64,000 bases of DNA from FEB-22 sp003105195 (GCA_027493405.1 JAOSKV010000047.1:124001-188000), one strand, 5' to 3'. Shown: positions 34,452 to 43,474, counted from the first letter of the stretch. Numbers and translations are program-made. Notes: a model not told the origin generated them from the letters alone.

Positions 34452-37400
34452 TCATGCGCTCCTCGCGGCTGCGACGCCCGGCGTCGCGGGCTCCCCTTGC
34501 GCCGACGCGTCCCGGCGGCGCAGGCCATGGCCCTTCACGATCGCGTAGATCGCCGGGATCACGATCAGGGTCAGCAGGGTGGAGGACACCATGCCGCCGA
34601 TCATCGGCACCGCGATGCGTTGCATGACCTCGGCCCCCGTGCCGTGGCTCCACATGATCGGCAGCAGGCCCGCCATGATGGCCGTGACGGTCATCATCTT
34701 GGGGCGCACGCGCTCGACGGCCCCGGTCATGATCGCGGCATAGAGATCGTCCGGCGTGAAGGCGCGTCCCTGCGCCGCGCGCTCGTGCTGCAGCTCCTTC
34801 AGCGCATGGTCGAGATAGATCAGCATCACCACGCCGGTCTCGGCGGCGACGCCGGCGAGCGCGATGAAGCCGACCGCGACCGCGACCGACATGTTGAAGC
34901 CGAGCCACCACATCAGCCAGAGTCCGCCGACCAGCGCGAACGGCACCGAGAGCATCACGATCAGGCTCTCGGTCACGCGGCGGAAGTTGAGGTAGAGCAG
35001 CAGGAAGATGATCAGGACCGTGATCGGCACGACGATCGCGAGCCGGGCCTTGGCACGCTCGAGGTACTCGAACTGTCCGCTCCAGGCGACGTAGGTGCCG
35101 GGCGGGAAGGCGATCTCGCCGGCCACCGCCTTCTGCGCCTCGGCGACGTAGCCGCCGAGGTCGCGGTCGCGGATGTCGACATAGATGTAGACCGCGAGCT
35201 GCGCGTTCTCGGTGCGGATGGTCGCGGGGCCGCGCGCGAGCGAGACCCGGGCGAGATCGCCGAGCGGCACCGTGCCGCCTTCGGCGAGCGGCACCAGCAC
35301 CTCGCGGGCGATCGACTGCGGGTCGCTGCGCAGGTCCCTCGGATAGCGGATCGCGACGCCGTAGCGCTCGCGGCCCTCCACGGTGGTCGTGACGGTCTCG
35401 GCGCCCAGCGCGCTCGCGATCATGCCCTGGACGTCGCCGATGGTCAGCCCGTAGCGCGCGAGCTGCGCGCGGTCCGGCTCGATGTCGAGATAGTAGCCGC
35501 CGATCACGCGCTCCGCATAGGCGCTCGCGGTGCCCGGGACGGCGCGCAGCACGGTCTCGATGCGGCGCGCGAGCTTCTCCATCTCGGCGAGATCGGTGCC
35601 GTAGACCTTGACGCCGACCGGCGTGCGGATGCCGGTCGCGAGCATGTCGATGCGCGCCTTGATCGGCATGGTCCAGGCATTGGAGACGCCGGGAAACTGC
35701 AGCGCCTTGTCCATCTCGGCGACGAGCCGGTCGACCGTCATGCCGGGACGCCACTCGCCCTCGGGCTTCAGGTTGATCACGGTCTCGAACATCTCGGTCG
35801 GGGCCGGATCGGTCGCGGTGGCGGCGCGCCCCGCCTTGCCCCAGGTCGAAGCGACCTCGGGAAACGACTTGATGATGCGGTTCTGGGTCTGCAGGAGCTC
35901 CGCCGCCTTGGTGACCGAGAGCCCGGGCAGGGTGGTCGGCATGTAGAACAGCGTGCCCTCGTTCAGGGTCGGCATGAACTCGGTGCCGAGGCGCGCGGCG
36001 GGCCAGAGGCTGCCGGCCAGCACGGCGAGCGCCACCAGGATGGTCGCGGCCTTGAAGCGCAGCGCCAGGCGGATCACGGGCCGGTAGATCCAGATCAGGA
36101 AGCGGTTCACCGGATTGCGGTGCTCGGGGACGATGCGCCCGCGCACGAACAGGAGCATGAGCGCGGGGACGAGGGTGACCGAGAGCAGGGCGGCCGCGGC
36201 CATCGCGAACGTCTTGGTGAAGGCGAGCGGCTCGAACATGCGGCCTTCCTGCGCCTCCAGCGCGAAGATCGGCAGGAACGACACCGTGATGATCAGCAGG
36301 CTGAAGAACAGCGCGGGGCCGACCTCGACCGCGGCTGCGATCAGCACCTCGGCGCGCGGCTTGCCGGGCGGGGCGCGCTCGAGATGCTTGTGGGCGTTCT
36401 CGATCATGACGATGGCGGCGTCGACCATCGCGCCGATGGCGATCGCGATGCCGCCGAGGCTCATGATGTTGGAGCTCAAACCGAGGAGCTGCATCAGCGA
36501 ATAGGCCATGAGGACGCCGAGCGGGAGGGTGATGATCGCGACCAGCGCGCTGCGCACGTGCAGCAGGAACACGATGCAGACCAGCGCGACGATCAGGCTC
36601 TCCTCGACGAGCGTGCGCTTGAGGGTGTCGATCGCGCGGTAGATCAGGTCGGAACGGTCGTAGACGGTCTCGAGCGTGACCCCTGCCGGCAGCGCCGGCG
36701 CGATCTCGGCGAGCCGCTGCTTGACGCGCTGGATCACGCCGAGGGCGTTCTCGCCGAAGCGCTGCAGCGCGATGCCGGTGACGACCTCGCCCTCGCCGTC
36801 GAGCTCGGCGATGCCGCGGCGCTCGTCGGCGGTGAGCTCGACGCGCGCCACGTCCCGCAGCAGCACCGGCACGCCGCGCTCGGACTTGACCACGATCTGC
36901 TCGAGATCGGCGAGGCCGCGGATATAGCCGCGCCCGCGGATCGCGAACTCGGTCTCGGCGAGCTCCACGGTGCGGCCGCCGACGTCCTGGTTGCTGGCCC
37001 GCAGGGCGTCGCGGATGCGCGAGACCGGGATGCCGAGAGCCTGCAGGCGGCGCGGGTCGACCACCACCGCGTACTGCTTGACGAAGCCGCCGACGCTCGC
37101 GACCTCGGCGACGCCCTCCGCCTTGGCGAGGGCGAAGCGGATGTACCAGTCCTGCAGGGTGCGCAGCTCGGCGAGGGTCTGCTGCGCCCCGCGCACGACG
37201 TACTGGTAGACCCAGCCGACGCCGGTGGCGTCCGGCCCGAGCGAGGGCGAGATGCCCGGCGGCAGGCGGCGCGCCGCGGCGTTGAGATATTCCAGGACGC
37301 GCGAGCGCGCCCAGTAGAGGTCGGTGCCGTCCTCGAAGATCACGTAGACGAAGGAGGCGCCGAAGAAGGAGAAGCCGCGCACCACGCGCGACTTCGGCAC

Positions 37401-37625
37401 GCTGAGCATGGCCGTGGTGAGCGGGTAGGTGACCTGGTCCTCGACCACCTGCGGGGCCTGGCCCGGATATTCGGTGTAGACGATCACCTGGACGTCGGAG
37501 AGGTCGGGAATCGCGTCGAGCGGGACGCGCACCACCGCATAGAGGCCGGCGAGGGTGAGGAAGAGGCTGGCGAGGCCGACCAGGAACAGGTTGCGCGCGG
37601 ACCAGCGGATGAGGGTGGCGATCAT
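34452..37625 (-). CDS. cusA: CusA/CzcA-family heavy-metal RND efflux pump
   Basis: This 1057-residue inner-membrane proton-driven pump has twelve helices and two large periplasmic loops. The helix-4 region reads GGIAIAIGAMVDAAIVMIEN, and a later helix GVAAETGVVMLIYLDHAL, both matching the Cu(I)/Ag(I) (CusA) branch of heavy-metal RND pumps better than the Zn/Co/Ni branch. It probably exports Cu from periplasm or cytoplasm together with the adaptor and the TolC-like protein. Its ATG overlaps the stop of the adaptor gene by four bases. Confidence 0.94.
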   Translation of the reverse strand: MIATLIRWSARNLFLVGLASLFLTLAGLYAVVRVPLDAIPDLSDVQVIVYTEYPGQAPQVVEDQVTYPLTTAMLSVPKSRVVRGFSFFGASFVYVIFEDGTDLYWARSRVLEYLNAAARRLPPGISPSLGPDATGVGWVYQYVVRGAQQTLAELRTLQDWYIRFALAKAEGVAEVASVGGFVKQYAVVVDPRRLQALGIPVSRIRDALRASNQDVGGRTVELAETEFAIRGRGYIRGLADLEQIVVKSERGVPVLLRDVARVELTADERRGIAELDGEGEVVTGIALQRFGENALGVIQRVKQRLAEIAPALPAGVTLETVYDRSDLIYRAIDTLKRTLVEESLIVALVCIVFLLHVRSALVAIITLPLGVLMAYSLMQLLGLSSNIMSLGGIAIAIGAMVDAAIVMIENAHKHLERAPPGKPRAEVLIAAAVEVGPALFFSLLIITVSFLPIFALEAQEGRMFEPLAFTKTFAMAAAALLSVTLVPALMLLFVRGRIVPEHRNPVNRFLIWIYRPVIRLALRFKAATILVALAVLAGSLWPAARLGTEFMPTLNEGTLFYMPTTLPGLSVTKAAELLQTQNRIIKSFPEVASTWGKAGRAATATDPAPTEMFETVINLKPEGEWRPGMTVDRLVAEMDKALQFPGVSNAWTMPIKARIDMLATGIRTPVGVKVYGTDLAEMEKLARRIETVLRAVPGTASAYAERVIGGYYLDIEPDRAQLARYGLTIGDVQGMIASALGAETVTTTVEGRERYGVAIRYPRDLRSDPQSIAREVLVPLAEGGTVPLGDLARVSLARGPATIRTENAQLAVYIYVDIRDRDLGGYVAEAQKAVAGEIAFPPGTYVAWSGQFEYLERAKARLAIVVPITVLIIFLLLYLNFRRVTESLIVMLSVPFALVGGLWLMWWLGFNMSVAVAVGFIALAGVAAETGVVMLIYLDHALKELQHERAAQGRAFTPDDLYAAIMTGAVERVRPKMMTVTAIMAGLLPIMWSHGTGAEVMQRIAVPMIGGMVSSTLLTLIVIPAIYAIVKGHGLRRRDASAQGEPATPGVAAARSA

Positions 37626-39019
37626 TTCGGCTGCTCCTGTCCGGCAAAGGCCTTGAGCGCCGCCTTAAGGTTGCTCTCGGCGTCGATCAGGAAGGTCGCG
37701 GAGGTCACGACGTCCTCCCCCGCGGCGACGCCCTCGACCGCCACATAGCCGTCCCCTCTGCGGCCGAGCTTCACCTCGCGCGGCTCGAAGCGGCCGTCGC
37801 CCTTGGCGACGAGCACGATCCGGCGGGTGCCGCTGTCGATCACCGCGCTCGCCGGGACGGCGGCGAGCGGCGGCTGGTCGCCGCCGGCGTGGAACACGAC
37901 ATCGGCATACATGTCGGTCTTGAGGCGCAGGTCGGGATTCGCCACCTCGATGCGCACGCGCGCCGTGCGGGTCTCGGGCCGCAGGTCCGGATAGATGAAG
38001 GTCACGCGTCCTTCGACCGGCTCCGGATAGGCGCGAAAGGCGACGGTCGCGGGGGTGCCGACCGCGAGGGCGGCGAGGTCGGCTTCCGCCACGTCGGCGA
38101 TCACCCAGACGCGCGAAAGGTCGGCGATGCGGTAGAGCTCGTCGCCGGCCGCGACCCGCTGGCCGTTGATGATCCGCTTGGCGATGACGGTGCCGGCGGC
38201 CGGCGCGGGCCAGTCCAGCACGCGCGGATTGGCGCCGGTCTCGCGCACCTCGCGGATGCGGCTCTCGGGCACGCCGAGATTGCGCAGCCGCTGCATCGCG
38301 CCCTCGATGGCGCGCGCGGCGTCGACGCCGCTGGTGCCGCGCTGGACCGCGCGCATGGCGACGATGAGGTCGATCTGGGCGCGCTGGATGTCGGCGCTGT
38401 AGACGCGGAACAGGGGCTCGCCGGCGCGCACCGACTGGCCGGTGGCGTCGACGAAGAGATCCTCGACATAGCCCTCTGCCCGCATGGTGACGACGGTGAG
38501 ACGCCGCTCGTCGGCCATGACTGTGCCGATGGCGCGCACCGGGCGCACGATCGCGCGGGCCTCGACCCTCTCGGTGGCGACGCCGCTGCGCTGGATCTTG
38601 CCGAGGCTCAGCTTGACGGTGGCGCCGTCGTCGTCCTCGCCCGCGTAGACCGGGATGTAGTCCATCCCCATGGAGTCCTTCTTCGGCACCGGCGAGATGT
38701 CGGGAAGGCCCATGGGATTGCGGTAGTAGAGGATCCGGCGATCCGCCTGCGCGGCGCGCGGCGCTTCCGGCTCGAAGGAGACCTCCTGGCCGTCGTCGTA
38801 GACCGGCAGGAAGTCGCGGCCCTGGGCGTCCTTCCGCGGGCCGGCCGACCAGAAGGGGGCGCCGCTCGGATCGCGGTAGTAGAGGATCGCGTGGCCCGAA
38901 TGGCCGGCCGGCTGCGCCGCCACGGTGGCGTGCAGCCAGGCCGGCGCGGCGAGCCAAGCGCCGCCGGCCGCGAGGGCGAGGGCGGAGGCGGCAAGGAGCG
39001 TGGTGCCGAGGCGGGTCAT
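37622..39019 (-). CDS. cusB: CusB-like adaptor with two N-terminal heavy-metal-binding domains
   Basis: The 465-residue membrane-fusion protein has a signal/anchor (residues 5-24). Two tandem copies of the heavy-metal-binding domain seen in CusB/CzcB proteins follow (near 47-77 with ILYYRDPSGAPFWS, and near 95-127 with ILYYRNPMGLPDISPVPKKD). Then come lipoyl, coiled-coil and beta-barrel parts. Both metal domains lack the Cys of the classical YxCPMHP form and rely on Tyr, Pro, Asp and Met positions. It overlaps cusA by four bases. Confidence 0.92.
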   Translation of the reverse strand: MTRLGTTLLAASALALAAGGAWLAAPAWLHATVAAQPAGHSGHAILYYRDPSGAPFWSAGPRKDAQGRDFLPVYDDGQEVSFEPEAPRAAQADRRILYYRNPMGLPDISPVPKKDSMGMDYIPVYAGEDDDGATVKLSLGKIQRSGVATERVEARAIVRPVRAIGTVMADERRLTVVTMRAEGYVEDLFVDATGQSVRAGEPLFRVYSADIQRAQIDLIVAMRAVQRGTSGVDAARAIEGAMQRLRNLGVPESRIREVRETGANPRVLDWPAPAAGTVIAKRIINGQRVAAGDELYRIADLSRVWVIADVAEADLAALAVGTPATVAFRAYPEPVEGRVTFIYPDLRPETRTARVRIEVANPDLRLKTDMYADVVFHAGGDQPPLAAVPASAVIDSGTRRIVLVAKGDGRFEPREVKLGRRGDGYVAVEGVAAGEDVVTSATFLIDAESNLKAALKAFAGQEQPK

Positions 39020-39030
39020 GCGGCGCTCCC

Positions 39031-39417
39031 TCACTTCACGGCCCTGAAGACGACCTTGCCGACCACGGTCTCGGGCTCGCCCTGGACCTTGGCCGCGATG
39101 CTGAACAGGTAGCGGCCCGCCATGCTGAGGTCGGTCTTGAAGGCGTAGACGCCGGGCTCGCCCGCGGGCAGGGCCGTGAGGGGCGACTCCATCGCGGCCA
39201 TGTCGTCCGGCGCCATGTCGAGACGGGTGCGGATGACGACGGCGTCGCTCACCGGCTTGCCGGTCGGTTTGTGCACGAGTCGCAACGCGACCGTGACGTC
39301 GTCGCCCTTCCGGTATTCGGGAGCGACGGATTCGAAGGCGTAGTCGCCGGCGCCGGCGGCCGCCGGCGTGGCGAGAGCGGCCGCGAGCAGCGCGGCGCAT
39401 GCGAGACTGCGAAGCAT
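39031..39417 (-). CDS. FixH/YtkA-like exported protein
   Basis: A 128-residue protein with a signal peptide (residues 1-23) and a beta-sandwich FixH/YtkA-like domain (VTVALRLVHKPTGKPVSDAVV near residue 43, then DMAPDDMAAM with several Met, and GRYLFSIAAKVQGEPETV). The Met cluster may bind copper. It begins the main efflux run, with 11 bases between its stop and the CusB-like start. The ATG at 39417 sits just before the signal peptide; an ATG at 39486 would add 23 residues. Confidence 0.78.
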   Translation of the reverse strand: MLRSLACAALLAAALATPAAAGAGDYAFESVAPEYRKGDDVTVALRLVHKPTGKPVSDAVVIRTRLDMAPDDMAAMESPLTALPAGEPGVYAFKTDLSMAGRYLFSIAAKVQGEPETVVGKVVFRAVK

Positions 39418-39499
39418 GATCTTGTCCTCTGTGGATCCGGTGCGGCCATGCGGCCACTCGCGCGGGCGCAGGCCCGCGCGGCTCACGCGTGCGGTGAGC

Positions 39500-39823
39500 T
39501 CAGATCCTGGGAGGACGGAAGGGCGGCACGCCGCGCTGCGGATCGGGGTGCTCGGCGACCCGCATCGGCAGGACGGCGCGCACCGGCGCCGGCACGGCCA
39601 TGGCGGTCAAGGGCGTTGCCGTAAGGCTGAAGCACTTGAGGGCGCAGGGCGCCATGGAGGCGCAGCCGTCCATGGCCTTGTCGCAGGGCGTGTCCGCGGA
39701 GGGACAGCAATCGCTGTGCTCCATGGCAACCGGGCTGCTCGCCGCCACGGCTCCGCCTGCGGCCGGCAGCAGCGCCACCGACAGGGCGATCAGCAGAGCC
39801 AGGACGATGCGACCAGGGTTCAC
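39500..39823 (-). CDS. exported Cys-rich protein at the head of the copper operon
   Basis: The 107-residue product has a signal peptide (residues 1-28) and a cluster of six Cys (39, 40, 47, 54, 60, 64) with Met and Asp between them, a likely metal site or disulfide knot. It resembles short unannotated proteins that start copper operons in Hyphomicrobiales. The GTG at 39823 is preferred: GGAG and CGAGG precede it and the signal peptide begins at once. ATGs at 39880 and 39886 lie further out and lack a ribosome binding site. Confidence 0.65.
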   Translation of the reverse strand: MNPGRIVLALLIALSVALLPAAGGAVAASSPVAMEHSDCCPSADTPCDKAMDGCASMAPCALKCFSLTATPLTAMAVPAPVRAVLPMRVAEHPDPQRGVPPFRPPRI

Positions 39824-39904
39824 GGCCTCGGAGGCTCCACGGCATGGTCGCCGGACGGCGGACCGGTTCGCAGTCTCCATAATCATCGAAGAGGAGCTGC
39901 GGCG

Positions 39905-39918
39905 TTGACGCAAGTCAA
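39905..39918. promoter_or_regulatory. Crp/Fnr-type (FixK-like) palindrome before the copper operon
   Basis: TTGAC and GTCAA face each other around GCAA, which fits the TTGA-N6-TCAA site of FNR/FixK-family regulators. It lies about 88 bases before the GTG start of the Cys-rich gene, leaving room for a start point near 39870 with the site centred about 41 bases upstream. It also overlaps the stop codon of yidD. Confidence 0.55.
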
Positions 39919-40271
39919 GTTCCGTCGGACAGGGGGTTCTCGGGTTGGTGCCCGGCGACGCCCCAGCGCCAGCGGCCGTAGCGCCAGGGGAGGAACCAGC
40001 GCGCGCGGGGCGGGAGCTTTTCGGGGACGAAGTCGAGGCCCGAAGTTCCATAGGGATGGCAGCGGGCGAGGCGGGCGAGCGTCATCCAGCCGCCGGCCCA
40101 GAGGCCGTGCCGGTCGATCGCCTCGTCGGCGAATTCCGAGCAGGTCGGCAGGTGCCGGCAATGCCGCCCGACCAGGGCCGACAAAGTGTAGCGATAGATG
40201 CGGATCAGCCCGCGCGCGGCGATCCGTGGCGTTCGGGCAACAACTTTCCGGAAACTTTTCGGGTCGATCAT
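39915..40271 (-). CDS. yidD: membrane protein insertion efficiency factor
   Basis: This 118-residue protein is a clear YidD: the N-terminal amphipathic helix with ARGLIRIYRYTLSALVG, the Cys-containing HCRHLPTCSEFADEAIDRHG near residue 37 and RCHPYGTSGLDFVP near residue 70. YidD helps the YidC insertase at the inner membrane. It is somewhat longer at the C-terminus than E. coli YidD. It reads towards the copper operon; its stop overlaps the Fnr-like palindrome. Confidence 0.93.
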   Translation of the reverse strand: MIDPKSFRKVVARTPRIAARGLIRIYRYTLSALVGRHCRHLPTCSEFADEAIDRHGLWAGGWMTLARLARCHPYGTSGLDFVPEKLPPRARWFLPWRYGRWRWGVAGHQPENPLSDGT

Positions 40272-40506
40272 TCAAACCCAGGTCTGCTGCGGCTCGGCCG
40301 CCTCGATAGGTAGTTCTCGCGAGCGTTCAGGCGAGGCGATTCCTGCTATATGTGACGCCGTGGGGCGCGCAATGCCACGATTTCGGCTGGACGACCGGGC
40401 CGCGCGTGGTAGAGAATCCAGATGGGAAGGGGCGCCGGGCCGAGCCCATGACGTCCGCGGCCACAAGCGGGCGCAAGGCGCGGGAGCGGCGCAAGACGGG
40501 AACGGC

Positions 40507-41733
40507 ATGATCCGACGTCTTGTCGGCATAGGCATCGTTGTGCTCGCGGCGATCGCGGCGCCGTCCGCCTGGGCGGCCTCGCCCGCCAAGGGCATGCGCT
40601 TCCAGTGGCACCAGGAAGGTCCCGATTGCACCGGCCCGTGCCGCACCTGGATCTCGGCGAGCGGCGACATCACGGCGGACACCCCGCAGGAATTCGAAAA
40701 GTTCGCGGAGACGCGCGACCTGCGCGGCGCCACGCTGGTGCTCGAGTCGGGCGGCGGATCCGTGCTGGGCGCGCTCGCGCTCGGGCGGGCGATCCGGCGG
40801 CTCGACATCACGACCACGGTCGGCAGCACCATCGAGCTGCGCCCCGGCGCCAATGGCGGCAGCGCGCTCACGCCGCATGCGAGCTGCCGGTCCATGTGCG
40901 CCTTCGTGCTGCTCGCCGGCGCGCGGCGCCACGTTCCCTCCGAGGGCCGGGTGGCCGTGCACCAGATCTGGATCGGGTCGAAGCGCGACGACGCCACGGC
41001 CGTGAGCTACACGGCCGAGGAGCTGATGCTGGTCCAGCGCGACATCGGCCTGCTCGCCCGCTACACGGTGGAGATGGGCGGCGGGATGGAGCTGCTCGAG
41101 ACCGCGCTCAAGATCCCGCCCTGGGAGCCGCTGCGCCTGCTCACCCGCGACGAGCTGCGCCGGGCCCAGCTGCACACGGTCGATCACCTGTTCGAGCAGC
41201 CGACCCCGCAGCCGACCACCACGTCGCTGCTCTCGGAAGCGGGCGGGCGCGCCGCCGCGATCTCGGAGAACGGCTGGGCGCTCGCCGAGAAGGGCGCGGG
41301 CCGCATGATGGCGCGCCGCCATCCGCTGACGGTCGAGGGCGAGCAGATCGGCTCGTTCGACGTCATGGTCGCGTGCGGCGACGGCGCCGAGCGCTACCTG
41401 GTGAGCTACAGCGAGAAGCGCTTCGGCGGGCGGCAGCGGCCGCTCAAGCTGGTCGCCGTGCAGATCGGCAGCGAGCAGGCGATCCTGCGCGTGGTCTCCT
41501 CCGAGCGCGCCGCGAAATCGAGCGAGCTCGTGACGCTCGCCCGCGGGCAGGTGCCGGCCCGCATGATCAAGGCGCTCACCGAGAGCGGACGCTCGGTCAC
41601 GGTGACGACCAAGGCGGCCGACCGCAGCGAGACCGTGATCCGCCTCGGCAATACCGGCGTCGGCAAGAGCCTGCCGGACCTCGCGGCGAGCTGCGCGCGC
41701 AGCGCGGACCAGCGCAGCGCCGCGATCCGCTGA
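40507..41733 (+). CDS. exported ClpP-like (COG3904) protein
   Basis: The 408-residue protein has a signal peptide (residues 1-23) and a ClpP/crotonase-like fold as in the COG3904 proteins of Alphaproteobacteria: ESGGGSVLGALALGRAIR near residue 81, then CRSMCAFVLLAGARR with a Ser at the nucleophile position, then VAVHQIW with the His. This suggests a periplasmic serine hydrolase, though no member is characterised to my knowledge. The C-terminal 200 residues are a separate beta-rich domain. A TGCTATATGTG stretch near 40346 may be the promoter. Confidence 0.8.
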   Translation: MIRRLVGIGIVVLAAIAAPSAWAASPAKGMRFQWHQEGPDCTGPCRTWISASGDITADTPQEFEKFAETRDLRGATLVLESGGGSVLGALALGRAIRRLDITTTVGSTIELRPGANGGSALTPHASCRSMCAFVLLAGARRHVPSEGRVAVHQIWIGSKRDDATAVSYTAEELMLVQRDIGLLARYTVEMGGGMELLETALKIPPWEPLRLLTRDELRRAQLHTVDHLFEQPTPQPTTTSLLSEAGGRAAAISENGWALAEKGAGRMMARRHPLTVEGEQIGSFDVMVACGDGAERYLVSYSEKRFGGRQRPLKLVAVQIGSEQAILRVVSSERAAKSSELVTLARGQVPARMIKALTESGRSVTVTTKAADRSETVIRLGNTGVGKSLPDLAASCARSADQRSAAIR

Positions 41734-41744
41734 ACGGTTGCGGC

Positions 41745-42194
41745 CTACTCGGCCGCGACGGCGCGCTTCTCCTCGATCCGGCCGATGGCGTCGACCACCG
41801 CGTCGAAGGTGAGCAGGGTGGAGGCGTGGCGCGCCTTGTAGTCGCGCACCGGCTCGAGCACCGCGATGTCGGCCCACTTGCCCTCGGCGGGCGGCGGGCC
41901 GTTCTCCTTGAGCATCCGCCGCACGTCCTCGCGCAGCTGGCGCAGCTCCCCGGCGGTCGAGCCGACCACGTGGCGCGCCATGATCGAGGAGGAGGCCTGG
42001 CCGAGCGCGCAGGCCTTCACCTCGTGGGCGAAATCCGTCACCGTGTCGCCGGACATCTTCAGGTCGACCGTCACGGTCGAGCCGCAGAGCTTGGAATGGG
42101 CCGTGGCCGTGGCGTCGGCGTCCGCGAGCCGGCCGATCCGTGGGATCGAGCCCGCGAGCTCCAGGATGCGGCGGTTGTAGACGTCGTTCAGCAT
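41745..42194 (-). CDS. iron-sulfur cluster assembly scaffold protein (IscU/NifU-N-like)
   Basis: This 149-residue cytoplasmic protein matches the IscU/SufU fold: NRRILELAGSIPRIGRL at the start, KLCGSTVTVDL with the first Cys near residue 37, then VKACALGQASSSIMA with the second near residue 61. Only these two of the usual three cluster-ligand Cys are evident, as in many alphaproteobacterial SufU-like proteins. It converges on the ClpP-like gene and diverges from folE. Confidence 0.88.
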   Translation of the reverse strand: MLNDVYNRRILELAGSIPRIGRLADADATATAHSKLCGSTVTVDLKMSGDTVTDFAHEVKACALGQASSSIMARHVVGSTAGELRQLREDVRRMLKENGPPPAEGKWADIAVLEPVRDYKARHASTLLTFDAVVDAIGRIEEKRAVAAE

Positions 42195-42366
42195 GGCCAG
42201 ATCCGGTTCCGGCGCTTGTTTGCCGGGATCTCCTGGAACACTATATAGGTGGTCGGGCGGAGGCGGGAAAAGCCCTGCTCACGTGGAAAGCGCGGCGTCC
42301 AGGACGATCCGCGGCCACCCCGGTGACACCCCCGGCGCGCAGTGCCGGTCGAACGGAGAGCCCGTC

Positions 42367-43020
42367 ATGGACGCGATCGTGAAATCCTTTCCCAAGCCCG
42401 CGCCGGAGCTGTCCGAGCACGTGCGCGCCGCGCCGGTCTCGAGCGTGCCGCGGCCCTCGCGCGAGGAGGCGGAGGCGGCGGTGCGCACGCTGATCGCGTT
42501 CGCGGGCGACGATCCGACCCGCGAGGGGCTCACCGACACGCCGCGCCGCGTCGCCAGCGCCTACGAGGAGCTGTTCCGCGGCTACCGCGAGTGCCCGGCC
42601 GAGGCGCTCGCCCGGCAGTTCTCCGAGATCGGCAGCTACGACGATCACGTTCTCGTGCGCGAGATCCCGTTCCATTCCCACTGCGAGCACCACATGGTGC
42701 CGTTCGTGGGCAAGGCGCACGTTGCCTACCTGCCGGTCGACCGCGTGGTCGGCCTCTCCAAGCTCGCGCGCGTGATCGACATCTATGCGCGGCGCCTGCA
42801 GACCCAGGAGCACCTGACCGCCCAGGTCGCGACCGCGATCAACGAGATCCTGCGGCCGCGCGGCGTCGCCGTGATGATGGAGGCCGAACACCTGTGCATG
42901 TCCATGCGCGGCGTGCAGAAGGCCGGGGTGTCGACGGTGACGACCCAGTTCCTGGGCGCTTATCGCGACGACCCGAACGAGCAGGCGCGCTTCCTCGCGC
43001 TGGTGCGCCCCGCGCGATGA
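42367..43020 (+). CDS. folE: GTP cyclohydrolase I
   Basis: The 217-residue enzyme makes 7,8-dihydroneopterin triphosphate from GTP, the first step in folate synthesis. The zinc and active-site segments are complete: HSHCEHHMVPFVGKAHV near residue 99 and EAEHLCMSMRGVQK near residue 175. The start is set by the preceding GGAGAG. Its stop overlaps the start of hisI by ATGA, a pairing common in Alphaproteobacteria. Confidence 0.96.
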   Translation: MDAIVKSFPKPAPELSEHVRAAPVSSVPRPSREEAEAAVRTLIAFAGDDPTREGLTDTPRRVASAYEELFRGYRECPAEALARQFSEIGSYDDHVLVREIPFHSHCEHHMVPFVGKAHVAYLPVDRVVGLSKLARVIDIYARRLQTQEHLTAQVATAINEILRPRGVAVMMEAEHLCMSMRGVQKAGVSTVTTQFLGAYRDDPNEQARFLALVRPAR

Positions 43021-43445
43021 GCGCCGATCCGGACCGCGAGGAGGGGCGCACGCTCGTGCCCCGGTTCGACCGCGACGGCCTCGTGACCTGCGTGGCGACC
43101 GACGCGGCGAGCGGCGAGGTCCTGATGGTCGCGCACATGAACGCCGAGGCGCTGGCCCGGACCATCGCGAGCGGGGAGGCCTGGTACTACAGCCGCTCGC
43201 GGGCGAAGCTCTGGCGCAAGGGCGAGAGCTCGGGGCACGTCCAGCGTGTCGTCGAGATGCGCGTCGACTGCGACCAGGACGCGGTCTGGATCCGCGTCGA
43301 GCAGGCCGGCGGCGGCGCCTGCCACACGGGCCGGCGTTCCTGCTTCTATCGCGCCGTGCCGCTCGGCCAGAGCGGGAGCGTGACGCTCGAGTTCCGCGAC
43401 GCCGAGAAGGCGTTCGATCCGCAGGCTGCGTACCGGAAGAGCTGA
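43017..43445 (+). CDS. hisI: phosphoribosyl-AMP cyclohydrolase
   Basis: A 142-residue enzyme for the third step of histidine synthesis. It has MVAHMNAEAL near residue 37, the AWYYSRSRAKLWRKGESSGH stretch, and the metal ligands in VDCDQDAVW and CHTGRRSCFY. It is the stand-alone HisI form, without a HisE domain. It overlaps folE by four bases and is therefore translationally coupled with it. Confidence 0.96.
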   Translation: MSADPDREEGRTLVPRFDRDGLVTCVATDAASGEVLMVAHMNAEALARTIASGEAWYYSRSRAKLWRKGESSGHVQRVVEMRVDCDQDAVWIRVEQAGGGACHTGRRSCFYRAVPLGQSGSVTLEFRDAEKAFDPQAAYRKS

Positions 43446-43474
43446 GCCGGGCGGAGACGCCGAAGCCTTTTGCC

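Noticed and set aside
33864..37748. 1294-codon open frame on the plus strand opposite the CusA gene
   Set aside because: It lies wholly antisense to a clearly conserved RND pump. Its translation is His/Arg/Gly-rich low complexity, as expected from GC-rich codons read on the opposite strand.
42939..43020. Possible alternative start for hisI inside folE
   Set aside because: The ATGA overlap at 43017 gives the exact family N-terminus; earlier starts would read through folE in another frame.
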